Source of the DNA: Gemmatimonadota bacterium
Lineage (GTDB): Bacteria; JBHIER01; G020348925
DNA length: 64,000 nucleotides
Assembly (NCBI GenBank): GCA_020348925.1
Contig: CP070758.1
Location: 2,416,874-2,480,873 of the forward strand
Direction: 5' to 3'
This document shows, in pieces, positions 7,825 to 16,529 of the stretch. Every line of letters begins with the position of its first letter. Position 1 is the first letter of the stretch. Under the pieces are notes generated by a model, which saw only the letters and a list, made by a program, of their open reading frames with translations, made no database searches and was not told the origin of the DNA. The translations under genes and the position numbers were made by a program.

Positions 7825-8324
7825 TAGGGTCAGGTAGTCAGAGACTGATAAACAGCCTGGGAGACCACTTTTGCTCTTGACACGAAAGGAATTTGTTCCT
7901 ACATTATTTCCGATCCCATGCAATTCATTCCCGCCAGGTGGGTGATTCAAATGAACCTGAAGAGACAGCGCCGTATGCTTCAACGTTGTAAAGTGTTTGA
8001 CATGGAGACGGGGTATTGTCGGATGAAGGGAGGCTTCTCCAAACAGGAGAGTCCACACCTCAGGGCTGACAACCCTGCGAAATGACGCTGAAACGTACCA
8101 TTGTTTTGGGACGCGACATATGGGTGACGAGGGGAACGGACACATCGTTTTGAGATCGTCGTCCACTGTCACTTGTTCACGGAAGCGGTAATCAATCGTG
8201 ACATGACAGGTTCCTGTAAAGTGTGTCGCACCCGGAACAATGTGTATCCCTGGCAGGGGCAGAGGGAACCTTCACATCATGAAGCGGAGAGATGTTCCAT
8301 TGATGTGAAAAAAGGAGGGTTCAC
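7825..8324 (+). other. 500-nt non-coding stretch before catalase
   Basis: No convincing gene. It contains a good promoter-like pair at 7877-7905 and, further on, an unsupported 55-codon ORF (7918-8085) with no ribosome-binding site. Just before the catalase start there is an AAAAAAGGAGG-type ribosome-binding site (about 8309-8319). The length leaves room for a long catalase leader or a small RNA. Confidence 0.5.
7877..7905 (+). promoter_or_regulatory. Probable sigma-70 promoter upstream of catalase
   Basis: TTGACA at 7877-7882, 17-nt spacer, TACATT at 7900-7905 (four of six matches). It would give a catalase leader of about 410 nt, so it may instead serve an unrecognised small RNA. Confidence 0.45.
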
Positions 8325-9836
8325 ATGGCAAAGAAGAAAAAAAATCTGACGACCGCTTTTGGAATTCCGGTGGGTGATGACCAGAACAGCCAAACCGCCG
8401 GTGACCGAGGGCCGGTTCTGATGCAGGACGTTCACCTGCTGGAGAAGCTGGCCCATTTCGACCGAGAGCGCATCCCGGAACGCGTGGTGCATGCCAAGGG
8501 TGCTGGTGCGGGCGGTTATTTCGAGGTGACCGCCGACGTGACAAAGTATACCAAGGCCAAGTTCTTTTCCGACATCGGCAAGCGCACGGAGATCTTCGCC
8601 CGCTTTTCAACGGTGGGTGGAGAGAAGGGTTCTGCGGATGCCGCGCGCGATCCCAGGGGGTTCGCCGTCAAGTTTTATACCGAGGAGGGCAACTACGACT
8701 TTGTGGGCAACAACACGCCGGTGTTCTTCATTCGTGACCCGCTCAAGTTCCCCGACTTCATCCACACCCAGAAGCGGCACCCGGCCACAAATCTCCCGGA
8801 TCCGGATATGTTCTGGGATTTTCTGTCCCTCACCCCGGAATCGATCCACCAGGTGACCATCCTCTTCTCCGACCGGGGGACGCCTGCCACCTACCGCCAC
8901 ATGAACGGCTACTCCAGTCACACGTTCAAGTGGTACAACAAGAAAGGAGAGTCCTTCTGGGTCCAGTATCATTTCAAGACCGACCAGGGTATCAAGAACC
9001 TTACCCGGGAGGAGGCGACGCGCATCTCAGGGGAGGATCCGAATAACGCCACCCGGGACCTGTACGAGGCCATCGAGCGGGGCGAGTATCCCTCCTGGAC
9101 ACTCGAAATGCAGATCATGACGCAGGAGCAGGCAAAAGACTACCGTTTCGACATTTTTGACATCACTAAGGTCTGGCCTCATGGAGACGTTCCGCCCATC
9201 AAAGTGGGTCGTCTGGTACTGAATCGCAATCCGGTCAATTACTTCGCAGAAGTGGAGCAAGCCGCCTTCTGTCCGGGGAATCTGGTGCCGGGCATCGCCG
9301 CCTCGCCGGATAAGATGCTTCAGGCCCGGCTCTTCTCCTATCACGACACTCACATCCACCGTCTGGGACCCAACTATCACCTGCTTCCTGTGAACGCGCC
9401 CAAGAACGCGCCGGAGAGCAGTTACCAGCGTGACGGCTTCATGCGGACCGACGTCAACGGCGGCGGCGGACCCAATTACTGGCCGAATAGCTTCGGGGGA
9501 CCGGAACCAGACCCGGGTGCTCTGGAACCACCCTTCGAGGTCTCCGGACATGCGGCCCGTCATCCTTACACCCATCCCAACGACGATTTCGTCCAGGCCG
9601 GGGATCTGTATCACAAGGTGATGACGGACGAGGATCGCGATCACCTTGTAGGCAACATTGTGGATCACCTGGGTGGAGCGCAGAGGCGCATTCAAGTGCG
9701 TCAGACAGCCCTCTTCCATAAGGCCGACCCCGATTACGGTCGCCGCGTGGCCGAGGGATTGGGCCTGGACGTGAAGGAGGTCGAGCGTCTGGCCGAAATG
9801 TCCCAGGAGGACCGGGCTGAAACAACATCACAATAA
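8325..9836 (+). CDS. katA: Heme catalase (small-subunit, monofunctional)
   Basis: 503 residues, standard length for clade-3 catalases, converting hydrogen peroxide to water and oxygen. Distal catalytic His56 ([16 protein letters not shown]), the active-site Asn in [13 protein letters not shown] (residues 127-139), and the proximal heme-ligand Tyr339 in [14 protein letters not shown] are all intact. There is no signal peptide. The gene is visibly richer in G+C than the surrounding ferritin-like genes, suggesting possible later acquisition. A ferritin gene follows after 25 nt and is probably co-transcribed, coupling peroxide removal to iron sequestration. Confidence 0.97.
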   Translation: MAKKKKNLTTAFGIPVGDDQNSQTAGDRGPVLMQDVHLLEKLAHFDRERIPERVVHAKGAGAGGYFEVTADVTKYTKAKFFSDIGKRTEIFARFSTVGGEKGSADAARDPRGFAVKFYTEEGNYDFVGNNTPVFFIRDPLKFPDFIHTQKRHPATNLPDPDMFWDFLSLTPESIHQVTILFSDRGTPATYRHMNGYSSHTFKWYNKKGESFWVQYHFKTDQGIKNLTREEATRISGEDPNNATRDLYEAIERGEYPSWTLEMQIMTQEQAKDYRFDIFDITKVWPHGDVPPIKVGRLVLNRNPVNYFAEVEQAAFCPGNLVPGIAASPDKMLQARLFSYHDTHIHRLGPNYHLLPVNAPKNAPESSYQRDGFMRTDVNGGGGPNYWPNSFGGPEPDPGALEPPFEVSGHAARHPYTHPNDDFVQAGDLYHKVMTDEDRDHLVGNIVDHLGGAQRRIQVRQTALFHKADPDYGRRVAEGLGLDVKEVERLAEMSQEDRAETTSQ

Positions 9837-9861
9837 GATTGATGTGGAAAGGAGGTTTGTT

Positions 9862-10380
9862 ATGTTGAGTAAAAAGATGGTGAAGGCGCTGAACGAACAG
9901 ATCAATAAGGAGATCTATTCGGCCTATCTGTACATGTCGATGTCGTCCTATAGCGACTCAATCGGATTGAAGGGCTTTGCCAACTGGTTCATGGTCCAGT
10001 ACCAGGAAGAGATGGAGCACGCCATGCGGTTCTACAATTACGTTCAGGAACAGGGTGAACAGGTAACGCTGATGGCTATCGACCAACCTGAAACGAAGTT
10101 TGCATCGCCGTTGGCCTTGTTTGAAAAGACTCTGGAGCATGAGAAGTACGTCACCAAACGGATCAACACATTGGTTGATCAGGCCATGAAGGAGAACGAT
10201 CATGCCACCCGGATTTTCCTCCAGTGGTTCGTGACCGAGCAGGTCGAAGAAGAAGCCAATGCCTCGGATATCATTGGGAAGTTGAAGCTTGTGGGGAAGG
10301 ACAGCAGTGGCTTGTTGATGGTGGACCAGGAGTTGGCTGCGAGGACGTTCACGCCCTCATTGGGGAAGGGGGAGGAGTGA
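9862..10380 (+). CDS. ftnA: Ferritin (non-heme, FtnA-type)
   Basis: 172 residues of a prokaryotic 24-mer ferritin: MLSKKMVKALNEQINKEIYSAYLYMSM start, ferroxidase ligands in the EIYSAY helix and in YQEEMEHAMRFY (ExxH), then FVTEQVEEE in helix four. It oxidises Fe(II) and stores it as a mineral in the cytoplasm. The start at ATG 9862 is fixed by AAAGGAGG at 9849-9856. It lies 25 nt after catalase and precedes superoxide reductase, so it belongs to the same stress unit. Confidence 0.95.
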   Translation: MLSKKMVKALNEQINKEIYSAYLYMSMSSYSDSIGLKGFANWFMVQYQEEMEHAMRFYNYVQEQGEQVTLMAIDQPETKFASPLALFEKTLEHEKYVTKRINTLVDQAMKENDHATRIFLQWFVTEQVEEEANASDIIGKLKLVGKDSSGLLMVDQELAARTFTPSLGKGEE

Positions 10381-10436
10381 GGCGTCACTGCTCGTAAACT
10401 GAAATTCATGAATTCTACATTTTGAGGAGGTGTCCA

Positions 10437-10802
10437 ATGGCGAAATTTGGGGATATTCTCAATCCTCCTGAGAAAGAGGGGAAAGAGAAGCACGTGCCGG
10501 TGATCGAGGCTCCGTCTTCTGTGAAGGCAGGAGAGGCGTTTGATGTGACCGTCGTTGTCGGAAAGGAAGTGGCCCATCCCAACACCATCGAGCACCATAT
10601 CAAGTGGATTCAAATCTACGCTTCCATTGAAGGGCGGCCGAACAACCCTGTTCACGTCGCCACATTTGACGTCGGGCCCACTTTTGGAGATCCGAAAGTG
10701 ACGTTTCCCATGAAACTTGAAAACAGCGCCAGCATCTTTGCCTTAGAGTACTGCAACATTCATGGTGTATGGGAGAACTCAGTCGACATAACAGTTGAAT
10801 GA
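10437..10802 (+). CDS. sor: Superoxide reductase (neelaredoxin, 1Fe type)
   Basis: 121-residue superoxide reductase lacking the N-terminal desulforedoxin domain. The square-pyramidal Fe site is complete with the canonical spacing: His19, His47, His53, Cys106 and His109, plus the Glu17-Lys18 pair at the open site. It reduces superoxide to hydrogen peroxide without producing oxygen, using electrons from rubredoxin or the desulforedoxin at 15228. GAGGAGG precedes the ATG by about 8 nt. Product peroxide would be handled by the neighbouring catalase and rubrerythrins. Confidence 0.95.
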   Translation: MAKFGDILNPPEKEGKEKHVPVIEAPSSVKAGEAFDVTVVVGKEVAHPNTIEHHIKWIQIYASIEGRPNNPVHVATFDVGPTFGDPKVTFPMKLENSASIFALEYCNIHGVWENSVDITVE

Positions 10803-10893
10803 GTCAGGTAACGGAGCGAAGAATTTTCGTGACGGTGTATCGAACTGACGGTTGGGAGCGGAACGCGCGACACACGGAAAGGAGAAACGAAGC

Positions 10894-11196
10894 ATGGCGG
10901 AGGAGGCAGTAAAGGTATCTCCAGAGGTATGCGCCTGGGTTGATGAGGACCATACAAAGATACATCTTGAGATATCTCTTCCAGGTGTGAAGAAAAAGGA
11001 TATAAAGCTCAAGATGCATGAGGACAGTTTTAACCTCACTGCACCAAGAACGGATTTCGAGTATGTTACCGCTTTGTCCTTCTGTTGCCCGGTAAGACCG
11101 GAAAAAGCGGAGGCGAGGTATGAGGACGGTCTTCTCAAAATTGAAATTCCGTTCAAGGATCCCATGGAGGATGTTGTCGAAATAGCAGTGACGTGA
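10894..11196 (+). CDS. Small heat-shock protein (Hsp20/alpha-crystallin-like)
   Basis: 100 residues comprising essentially only an alpha-crystallin/CS-type domain: VDEDHTKIHLEISLPGVKKKDIKLKM, then RYEDGLLKIEIPFK, the conserved A-x-x-x-n-G-v-L region. It lacks the long N-terminal and IxI-tail extensions of typical Hsp20 oligomers, so its assembly may be smaller. Likely an ATP-independent holdase. AAAGGAGA ends about 8 nt before ATG 10894. Located between superoxide reductase and a ZIP transporter in the stress island. Confidence 0.75.
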   Translation: MAEEAVKVSPEVCAWVDEDHTKIHLEISLPGVKKKDIKLKMHEDSFNLTAPRTDFEYVTALSFCCPVRPEKAEARYEDGLLKIEIPFKDPMEDVVEIAVT

Positions 11197-11245
11197 GAGG
11201 GTGTCGATCGGTGAGATGATCTTCAGGTAGCAAAAGGCGAAAGGC

Positions 11246-12007
11246 ATGGAAAACAATGTTGGCCTGGCCTTACTACTCACGGCTGTGGCAGGCCTTTCCA
11301 CGACCATCGGAAGCGGACTGGGCTTAATTTTTCGAGAACCTGAGCGGCGCTTCATGGGGTTCACGTTGGGCTTCTCAGCAGGCGTAATGATCCTGGTCTC
11401 CTTTGTTGAATTGCTTCAGGGTAGCATCGAATCGATTGGATTTCTGTTCGCACATATGGGGTTCATCCTCGGGATGGGGGGATTCTTTCTTATCGATTTT
11501 ATTGTGCCCCACGATTACATCGGCCAGCACGATCATCCTCAGGGTCAGTCCGGTGACCGATTCATGCGGATTGGTTTGCTGGTCGCAGTAGGGATCGGGA
11601 TCCATAACTTTCCTGAAGGCATGGCCACTTTTACCGGTGCTCTCAAGGACATACGATTGGGAATTGCTCTTGCCGTGGCCATTGCCATACACAACATTCC
11701 CGAAGGGCTGGCAGTATCGGTTCCAGTCTATGCGGCCACCGGCAGCCGTAAAAAAGCGTTTCTCTGGTCCTTTTTATCCGGAGTGAGCGAGCCGGCGGGA
11801 GCGGCGTTGGCCGCACTTGTTCTCCTACCAATTTTGACGCCAATCCTCTTGGGTTGGATTCTTGCGGGTGTCGCAGGCGTAATGGTGGCGATATCACTCG
11901 ATGAGCTTATGCCGGCGGCCAAATCATTCGATACCGAGCATATTCCGATCCTTGGTGTCATTGTTGGCATGTCCGTAATGGCACTCAGCCTTTGGATGTT
12001 GAAGTGA
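11246..12007 (+). CDS. zupT: ZIP-family metal transporter (ZupT-like)
   Basis: 253-residue inner-membrane protein with about eight transmembrane helices. The two ZIP metal-path signatures HNFPEG and HNIPEG (helices 4 and 5) are intact, and a cytoplasmic His-containing loop (HDYIGQHDHPQG) precedes them. Family members import Zn, and in the ZupT branch also Fe and Mn. Within this cluster, supply of iron or manganese to the diiron proteins is plausible but not shown by the sequence. Confidence 0.9.
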   Translation: MENNVGLALLLTAVAGLSTTIGSGLGLIFREPERRFMGFTLGFSAGVMILVSFVELLQGSIESIGFLFAHMGFILGMGGFFLIDFIVPHDYIGQHDHPQGQSGDRFMRIGLLVAVGIGIHNFPEGMATFTGALKDIRLGIALAVAIAIHNIPEGLAVSVPVYAATGSRKKAFLWSFLSGVSEPAGAALAALVLLPILTPILLGWILAGVAGVMVAISLDELMPAAKSFDTEHIPILGVIVGMSVMALSLWMLK

Positions 12008-12126
12008 AAACTGAAATACGGTCAAGGCACAAACAGAACGCACCATTCTGTTGAAGAGGAGGTGAAATCGTTGAGAGTAGAACTCCTGTAAGGCAGGGGT
12101 GACGCTCCTTCAAGGAGAACTTTCGA

Positions 12127-12897
12127 ATGAAGCGATATGTGCTGTTGTTATCGGTTTGGATCCTGGGAATAACTTTTTCTCTCGATGCCTGGGCTGCAGG
12201 TTTTAAAGTTTACGGATATAAGACTCGGAAACAGGGGGAAATCGAGCTCGTCTATTTCAACAACTTTTTTGCCAAGAGCGATCTGATGCAGTCGTTCTTC
12301 GGGAAAACAGTGGAGAAGAAAGGGCATCTTTCGCATTCCCTCGAGATCGAATACGGTTTTACGAATCGGTGGACTGTATCGGCCTATGTGGATTTCGAGC
12401 AACCGGAGGGTCAGGGAATACGGTATACCCGCATGCGAAGTGTCTTCTTCAGATATCGTTTTTTCGAGAAGGGGGATCGCTTCCTCGATGCGGCGATATA
12501 CTGTGAGTACTATCTTCCCAGGAAGAGGTACAAAAATGAAGAAGAGCTGGAAATCAAGCTGATCCTGGAGAAAGAGACCGGTCCGTTCACAATCGACCTC
12601 AATCCATCGGTCGAGAAAGCAACGAGTGGACCGGAGATAGGGGAGGGGCTCAAATTCAACTATGCATCAGGTGTCTATCACAATCTCTCACCGAAGGTGC
12701 GGGCCGGATTGGAATTTTACGGCAAAATCGGTGAGCTGGGTGCACCGGAAGAGATGCGTCGGCAACGTCACTGGATCTTCCCGGCGCTGAAGGTAAAACT
12801 TCCGAAGCGAATCGGTTGGGATATTGGTGCCGGTTTCGGATTGACCGAGGCAAGTGATGATGTCGTCCTAAAGAGCATTACCTCAATCGTGTTTTAG
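12127..12897 (+). CDS. Predicted outer-membrane beta-barrel protein, unknown function
   Basis: 256 residues with a clear signal peptide ending at AWAA (residues 1-24). The mature part is rich in alternating aromatic and polar strands (SLEIEYGFTNRWTVSAYVDFEQP, VFFRYRFFE, KLNPSVEK-like segments) and ends in an aromatic Phe, a hallmark of outer-membrane barrels. The family was not recognised. Its position between a metal importer and a peroxiredoxin suggests a role in metal or envelope stress, but that is only context. Confidence 0.65.
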   Translation: MKRYVLLLSVWILGITFSLDAWAAGFKVYGYKTRKQGEIELVYFNNFFAKSDLMQSFFGKTVEKKGHLSHSLEIEYGFTNRWTVSAYVDFEQPEGQGIRYTRMRSVFFRYRFFEKGDRFLDAAIYCEYYLPRKRYKNEEELEIKLILEKETGPFTIDLNPSVEKATSGPEIGEGLKFNYASGVYHNLSPKVRAGLEFYGKIGELGAPEEMRRQRHWIFPALKVKLPKRIGWDIGAGFGLTEASDDVVLKSITSIVF

Positions 12898-12972
12898 CGG
12901 GAATGTCGTCTGATGCTTGGTTCGGTTTCTGCTCGTTCTTGAAAAGGTGTTTTTGACAACGAGGAGGTGTGT

Positions 12973-13446
12973 ATGTCTCATCATTATCCGAAAGTGGGCG
13001 AAAAGGCCCCGGATTTTGAACTCCCCGCCGTTGGGGACAAGAGGGTCAGATTGAGCAATTTCGCAGGGGAAAAAAACGTGATTCTCTCGTTCCATCCTCT
13101 GGCCTGGACCGGACTCTGCGCCGCCCAGATGCAGGATCTTGAAAAGAATATTGAGAAGTGGATTGAGACGGATACAGTTGCCCTGGGTGTCAGTGTCGAC
13201 AGTATTCCGACAAAGGATGCCTGGGCAGATTCGCTGGGGGTGACGCACGTTGAATTCCTCTCGGATTTTGAACCAAAGGGGGAGGTTGCTCAGATGTACG
13301 GCGTCTATCGCGAGAATGGTTTTAGCGAACGGGCCATTTTCGTCATCGACCGGGAAGGGACCATACGTTTTGCCAAAGTGTATCCGATCAAGGAGAAACC
13401 CGACCTGTCGGAGATCTTTCCGGTTTTAGAAACTCGGAAATCATAG
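12973..13446 (+). CDS. Peroxiredoxin (AhpC/TSA family, 1-Cys)
   Basis: 157-residue thiol peroxidase. The peroxidatic Cys49 lies in the family motif PLAWTGLCAAQM (PxxxTxxC), and the later Arg is in SERAIFVID. There is no second cysteine anywhere, so it must work as a 1-Cys enzyme needing an external thiol, for which the neighbouring PDO at 4977 is a candidate partner (inference). ATG 12973 is preferred over GTG 12967 because GAGGAGG at 12961-12967 would overlap the latter. Confidence 0.93.
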   Translation: MSHHYPKVGEKAPDFELPAVGDKRVRLSNFAGEKNVILSFHPLAWTGLCAAQMQDLEKNIEKWIETDTVALGVSVDSIPTKDAWADSLGVTHVEFLSDFEPKGEVAQMYGVYRENGFSERAIFVIDREGTIRFAKVYPIKEKPDLSEIFPVLETRKS

Positions 13447-13487
13447 ATTCGCCTTGGGGAATCATGTAACAGACAAGGAACAGTGAC

Positions 13488-14021
13488 ATGCGCGAGAAAA
13501 GATTGTCTCGAAGAGGTTTTGTGAAACAGGCAACTCTGGGTGCTGCGGCTCTGGGTGTTTCGGGGATGACTTGGACTGGAGAAAAAACAGCTCGGGTGTT
13601 TCCCGGAAAAATGGAGCCAACCGAAGTTGTTCGGCTCCTCAACCAGGACATTACGGGAGAGATCGACGCCATTCTCACTTACATGAGAAATGCATTCATC
13701 ATCCCCCAGTGCGAGGCACGTTGTGAGATGGAGGAGATCGGCAAGGATGAGATGAGGCACGTGGAATGGCTTTCGGGTTTGGTGACCGATTTCGGCGGAA
13801 TTCCGACCATGGAACACCACGAGCTTTCTTTTGGGGGGGATAGTCCTAGGGATTTTCTCAAGCGGGCGATTGCGCTGGAAAAAGGCGCCATTGCCCAGTA
13901 CAAAGATCATAGTGAACAGATCGATCACAGGGAAGTGGTAGAGTACTTGGAGGTCATCCTGTGGGAGGAGGAGAAGCATCTGAAGGAATTTGAGGAGCTC
14001 CTTGAGGATATGATGGAATAG
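13488..14021 (+). CDS. Tat-exported ferritin-like (bacterioferritin-type) protein
   Basis: 177 residues. An N-terminal twin-arginine signal, LSRRGFVKQA (residues 6-15) followed by a weakly hydrophobic Ala/Gly stretch, predicts export already folded with its metal. The mature four-helix bundle has ligand-like residues in ITGEIDAILTYM, GKDEMRHVEWL, EKGAIAQYKDH and LWEEEKHLKEF, the bacterioferritin/Dps-like pattern. Two extra cysteines (QCEARCE) are unusual. A periplasmic diiron protein beside a peroxiredoxin suggests defence against external oxidants. Confidence 0.85.
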   Translation: MREKRLSRRGFVKQATLGAAALGVSGMTWTGEKTARVFPGKMEPTEVVRLLNQDITGEIDAILTYMRNAFIIPQCEARCEMEEIGKDEMRHVEWLSGLVTDFGGIPTMEHHELSFGGDSPRDFLKRAIALEKGAIAQYKDHSEQIDHREVVEYLEVILWEEEKHLKEFEELLEDMME

Positions 14022-14122
14022 GCCTCCTCGTGCAAAAATGGTGTTTTCTATTGTACCAAGTTGTTATTTTAAACGGAGTATTGCGTTCTTCATAGTTGGT
14101 ATAGATCCAAAGGAGGTACATG

Positions 14123-14602
14123 ATGGCCGTTCTGTTTTCTGCGCGTGAAATTGTCGAAGCCGCTGTTGAGAAGGAAAGGAAGAGAAAGGGGTTCTATTCG
14201 AATGTGTCGGAGTTGAGCGAAAATGAAGAAATGAAGGACCTGTTTCGATTCCTGACAGAAGAGGAACAGAGGCATGTTGAGTCCTTTCTCAACATCCGGG
14301 ATCGCCTCCCTGAAGCATCACACACCATTGAGTATTCTGAAGAAATGCAGGCCTATATGGACTCCGTCATTGACGATCGCCTCTATTCCGATATTGATTC
14401 AAAGGGTTTTGTCCAAAAAGCCATAGATGCCAAAAACGTTTTCCGTTTGGCCATCGGTTTTGAGAAAGATGCGATCCTGTACTTCAGAGAATTTCTGCCC
14501 TATCTGTCTGAATCGGACCGGAAGGTCGTGGAGGAACTGATTGAACAGGAAAAAGGCCATATTCGGAGGCTCTCAGATATGAAGAAGCGGATGGCTGAAT
14601 AG
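14123..14602 (+). CDS. Two-repeat ferritin-like protein 3
   Basis: 159 residues. Half one: EAAVEKERKRKGFY and TEEEQRHVESF. Half two: AIGFEKDAILYFREF and EQEKGHIRRL, giving paired Glu and ExxH diiron ligands. The middle (about 60-95) is a linker unlike the short linkers of the other copies, and it matches the architecture of the paralogue at 15905, so these two form a subfamily. ATG 14123 is better spaced from AAAGGAGG (14109-14116) than ATG 14120. Confidence 0.8.
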   Translation: MAVLFSAREIVEAAVEKERKRKGFYSNVSELSENEEMKDLFRFLTEEEQRHVESFLNIRDRLPEASHTIEYSEEMQAYMDSVIDDRLYSDIDSKGFVQKAIDAKNVFRLAIGFEKDAILYFREFLPYLSESDRKVVEELIEQEKGHIRRLSDMKKRMAE

Positions 14603-14622
14603 GATTAAAGGAGGATGGTAGC

Positions 14623-15159
14623 ATGGGAGAAACTGTGGGATGCCCGACAGAAATATTGGAGTATGCCCTCACACTGGAGAAAGATGGCTACGACTTCTAT
14701 TGCAGCGCCAGCGAGAAGGTTGCGAATCCTATAGGAAAAAAGATGCTGGCGTGGTTGGCCAAAGAGGAAACAGAGCATATTAAGACGCTGACAAAGGCCC
14801 TCAAAAGTATGCAGGAGGAGGGGAAGTTGGCCTGCTCGGAGGAGGAGCTCGAGAGGGCCGATACATTCAGATTTCGAACGATGTTCAGCCAAGCCAAGGA
14901 GAAGGTCAAGGCCCTCGTCCCAGCAGATGCGGATGATCTCAAAGCCCTGGAAATTGCCATGGAAATGGAAAACAAAGGGTACACCTTTTATAAAGATTCG
15001 GTGAAAGAGGTTGATGATCCTGAAGGAAAAGCTCTTCTTGAATCGTTGGCACAGGATGAATCTGACCACTACGATGCGCTTCAAAACACCTATACCTATC
15101 TGAAAACGCCTGATCTCTGGTTCGCCTGGGAGGAGGGGCATATGTACGAGGCCGGATAA
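14623..15159 (+). CDS. Two-repeat ferritin-like protein 4
   Basis: 178 residues of the duplicated-hairpin type: ALTLEKDGYDFY with KEETEH, then AMEMENKGYTFY with QDESDHYDAL. C-terminal tail TPDLWFAWEEGHMYEAG resembles the tail of protein 1 (3878), so they are probably close paralogues. GGAGG lies 10 nt before ATG 14623. It starts 20 nt after the previous ferritin-like gene, indicating co-transcription. Confidence 0.82.
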   Translation: MGETVGCPTEILEYALTLEKDGYDFYCSASEKVANPIGKKMLAWLAKEETEHIKTLTKALKSMQEEGKLACSEEELERADTFRFRTMFSQAKEKVKALVPADADDLKALEIAMEMENKGYTFYKDSVKEVDDPEGKALLESLAQDESDHYDALQNTYTYLKTPDLWFAWEEGHMYEAG

Positions 15160-15227
15160 GAAACAAGAAAAAGATCTCCGAGGTTTCCGAGACTTCGGAC
15201 GTCTGATGATGAAAGGAGGTGATTTTC

Positions 15228-15344
15228 ATGGCGGAGCAAGGGAAAACCTATGTATGTAACATCTGTGGACAGGAAGTCACTGTCACAAAAGCAGGCGTGG
15301 GGACGCTCGTCTGTTGCAACAAGCCGATGGAAGTGAACGAGTGA
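15228..15344 (+). CDS. dsr: Desulforedoxin-like protein
   Basis: 38-residue iron-sulfur protein with the desulforedoxin Cys pattern: C10-x-x-C13 and adjacent Cys29-Cys30, which bind one Fe per subunit in a distorted FeS4 site. Free-standing desulforedoxin is rare compared with its fusion to superoxide reductase. Here the superoxide reductase (10437) lacks this domain, so the two may work as a split desulfoferrodoxin (inference). AAAGGAGGTG lies directly upstream of ATG 15228. It sits between two ferritin-like genes. Confidence 0.9.
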   Translation: MAEQGKTYVCNICGQEVTVTKAGVGTLVCCNKPMEVNE

Positions 15345-15413
15345 AAGAAATCGTGATATGGACAGCGCTCTTTTTTTGAGCAGACATTCGTGTCTATCTG
15401 AACGGAGGTGACA

Positions 15414-15866
15414 ATGGAGCACAAGGAATTTCAGGACGTGTTGACATTTGCCATTGAAAAGGAAGAGGAAGCGGCCGCTTTTTATCAGGAAGCGAGCCGG
15501 AAAGCCGAAAAGTCTCACATGAAGGAGGCTTTTCTGAGTATGGCGGAAGAAGAACAGAAACACAAGGAACTGCTCACGAATCTCGATGTGGAAAAAGTTG
15601 CCGAGAAAAAAATCGAGAGTGTCGCGGATTTGAAGATCTCCGATTATCTTGTGGATGTAAAGTACAGCCCTGATATGGAGTATCAGGATGTATTGATTCT
15701 GGCCATGAAACGGGAGAAGAAGGCCTTTCAGCTCTATACGAACATTGCGGACCGGACGGACGACACTGACATACAAAAGCTGTTTCAGGTTCTGGCCCAG
15801 GAGGAGGCCAAGCACAAGCTGAAGCTGGAGACCGAATACGATGAACATGTCATGGAGGGCTATTAA
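15414..15866 (+). CDS. Two-repeat ferritin-like (erythrin-type) protein 5
   Basis: 150 residues. Half one: FAIEKEEEAAAFYQEA and AEEEQKHKELL. Half two: LAMKREKKAFQLYTNI and AQEEAKHKLKL, with a short KISDYLVDVKYSPDMEYQD linker carrying the conserved LxVxxxxSPDM-type strand typical of rubrerythrin-like erythrins. No rubredoxin domain. CGGAGG at 15403-15408 supports ATG 15414 rather than GTG 15408. Confidence 0.83.
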   Translation: MEHKEFQDVLTFAIEKEEEAAAFYQEASRKAEKSHMKEAFLSMAEEEQKHKELLTNLDVEKVAEKKIESVADLKISDYLVDVKYSPDMEYQDVLILAMKREKKAFQLYTNIADRTDDTDIQKLFQVLAQEEAKHKLKLETEYDEHVMEGY

Positions 15867-15904
15867 TCGGCCGGATGATGCGTGATACATAGGAGGGAGT
15901 CAAC

Positions 15905-16399
15905 ATGACGATCTATTGGTCCGGGGAAGAGATCCTCGAAATGGCCGTTCAGATAGAAAAGAATGGTGTGGATTTCTACCTGGGACTGGCCGAGTCGGCG
16001 AAAGATGATAACATGAGAGGACTGATGCAATACCTGGCCGAAGAGGAAAAGAAGCACATGGCCATCTTTCGGAAATTGTCCGGTGTGTCTGACCAAGAGC
16101 ACCTGAAAAACCTGTACGAGCTTCAGTATGGTGAGGAAGGGCGTCTCTACCTCAAAGCATTGGCCGACACGAAGATTTTTGCTGATTCCAACGAAGCGGC
16201 GCACTGGGCCAGGGGGGCGGAAAATCCCTCAGAGGCCCTGGGGACAGCGATCGATCTGGAGAAGGATTCTATCCTTTTCTATCAGGAAATGCGGAATTTC
16301 GTGCGTGCCGATGACCGGAACCTCGTTGATGAGATCATCAACGAAGAAAAAAAGCACATTCAGACGTTGGCCACGTTGAAAAAGGAATGTCTTTCATAG
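15905..16399 (+). CDS. Two-repeat ferritin-like protein 6
   Basis: 164 residues, closest in layout to the protein at 14123. Half one: MAVQIEKNGVDFYLGL and AEEEKKHMAIF. Half two: AIDLEKDSILFYQEM and NEEKKHIQTL, separated by a 50-residue linker (YLKALADTKIFADSNEA). The E and ExxH ligands of the diiron site are complete. AGGAGG lies about 10 nt before the ATG. No partner domain is present. Confidence 0.82.
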   Translation: MTIYWSGEEILEMAVQIEKNGVDFYLGLAESAKDDNMRGLMQYLAEEEKKHMAIFRKLSGVSDQEHLKNLYELQYGEEGRLYLKALADTKIFADSNEAAHWARGAENPSEALGTAIDLEKDSILFYQEMRNFVRADDRNLVDEIINEEKKHIQTLATLKKECLS

Positions 16400-16529
16400 G
16401 GAGAGTCTTTAAGATGAAAGGAGTATTTCAATATCGTCTCTCACCGCTTCTCCCTCTTTCCGAGTTTTGAATGTCATTTTTGAACGAGGCGATCTCATTT
16501 CAACACAGTTCGGTCTTGGAGATAGAAAC

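Noticed and set aside
7918..8085. 55-codon ORF in the gap before catalase
   Set aside because: No ribosome-binding site, no recognised similarity, and odd Arg/Gln-rich composition.
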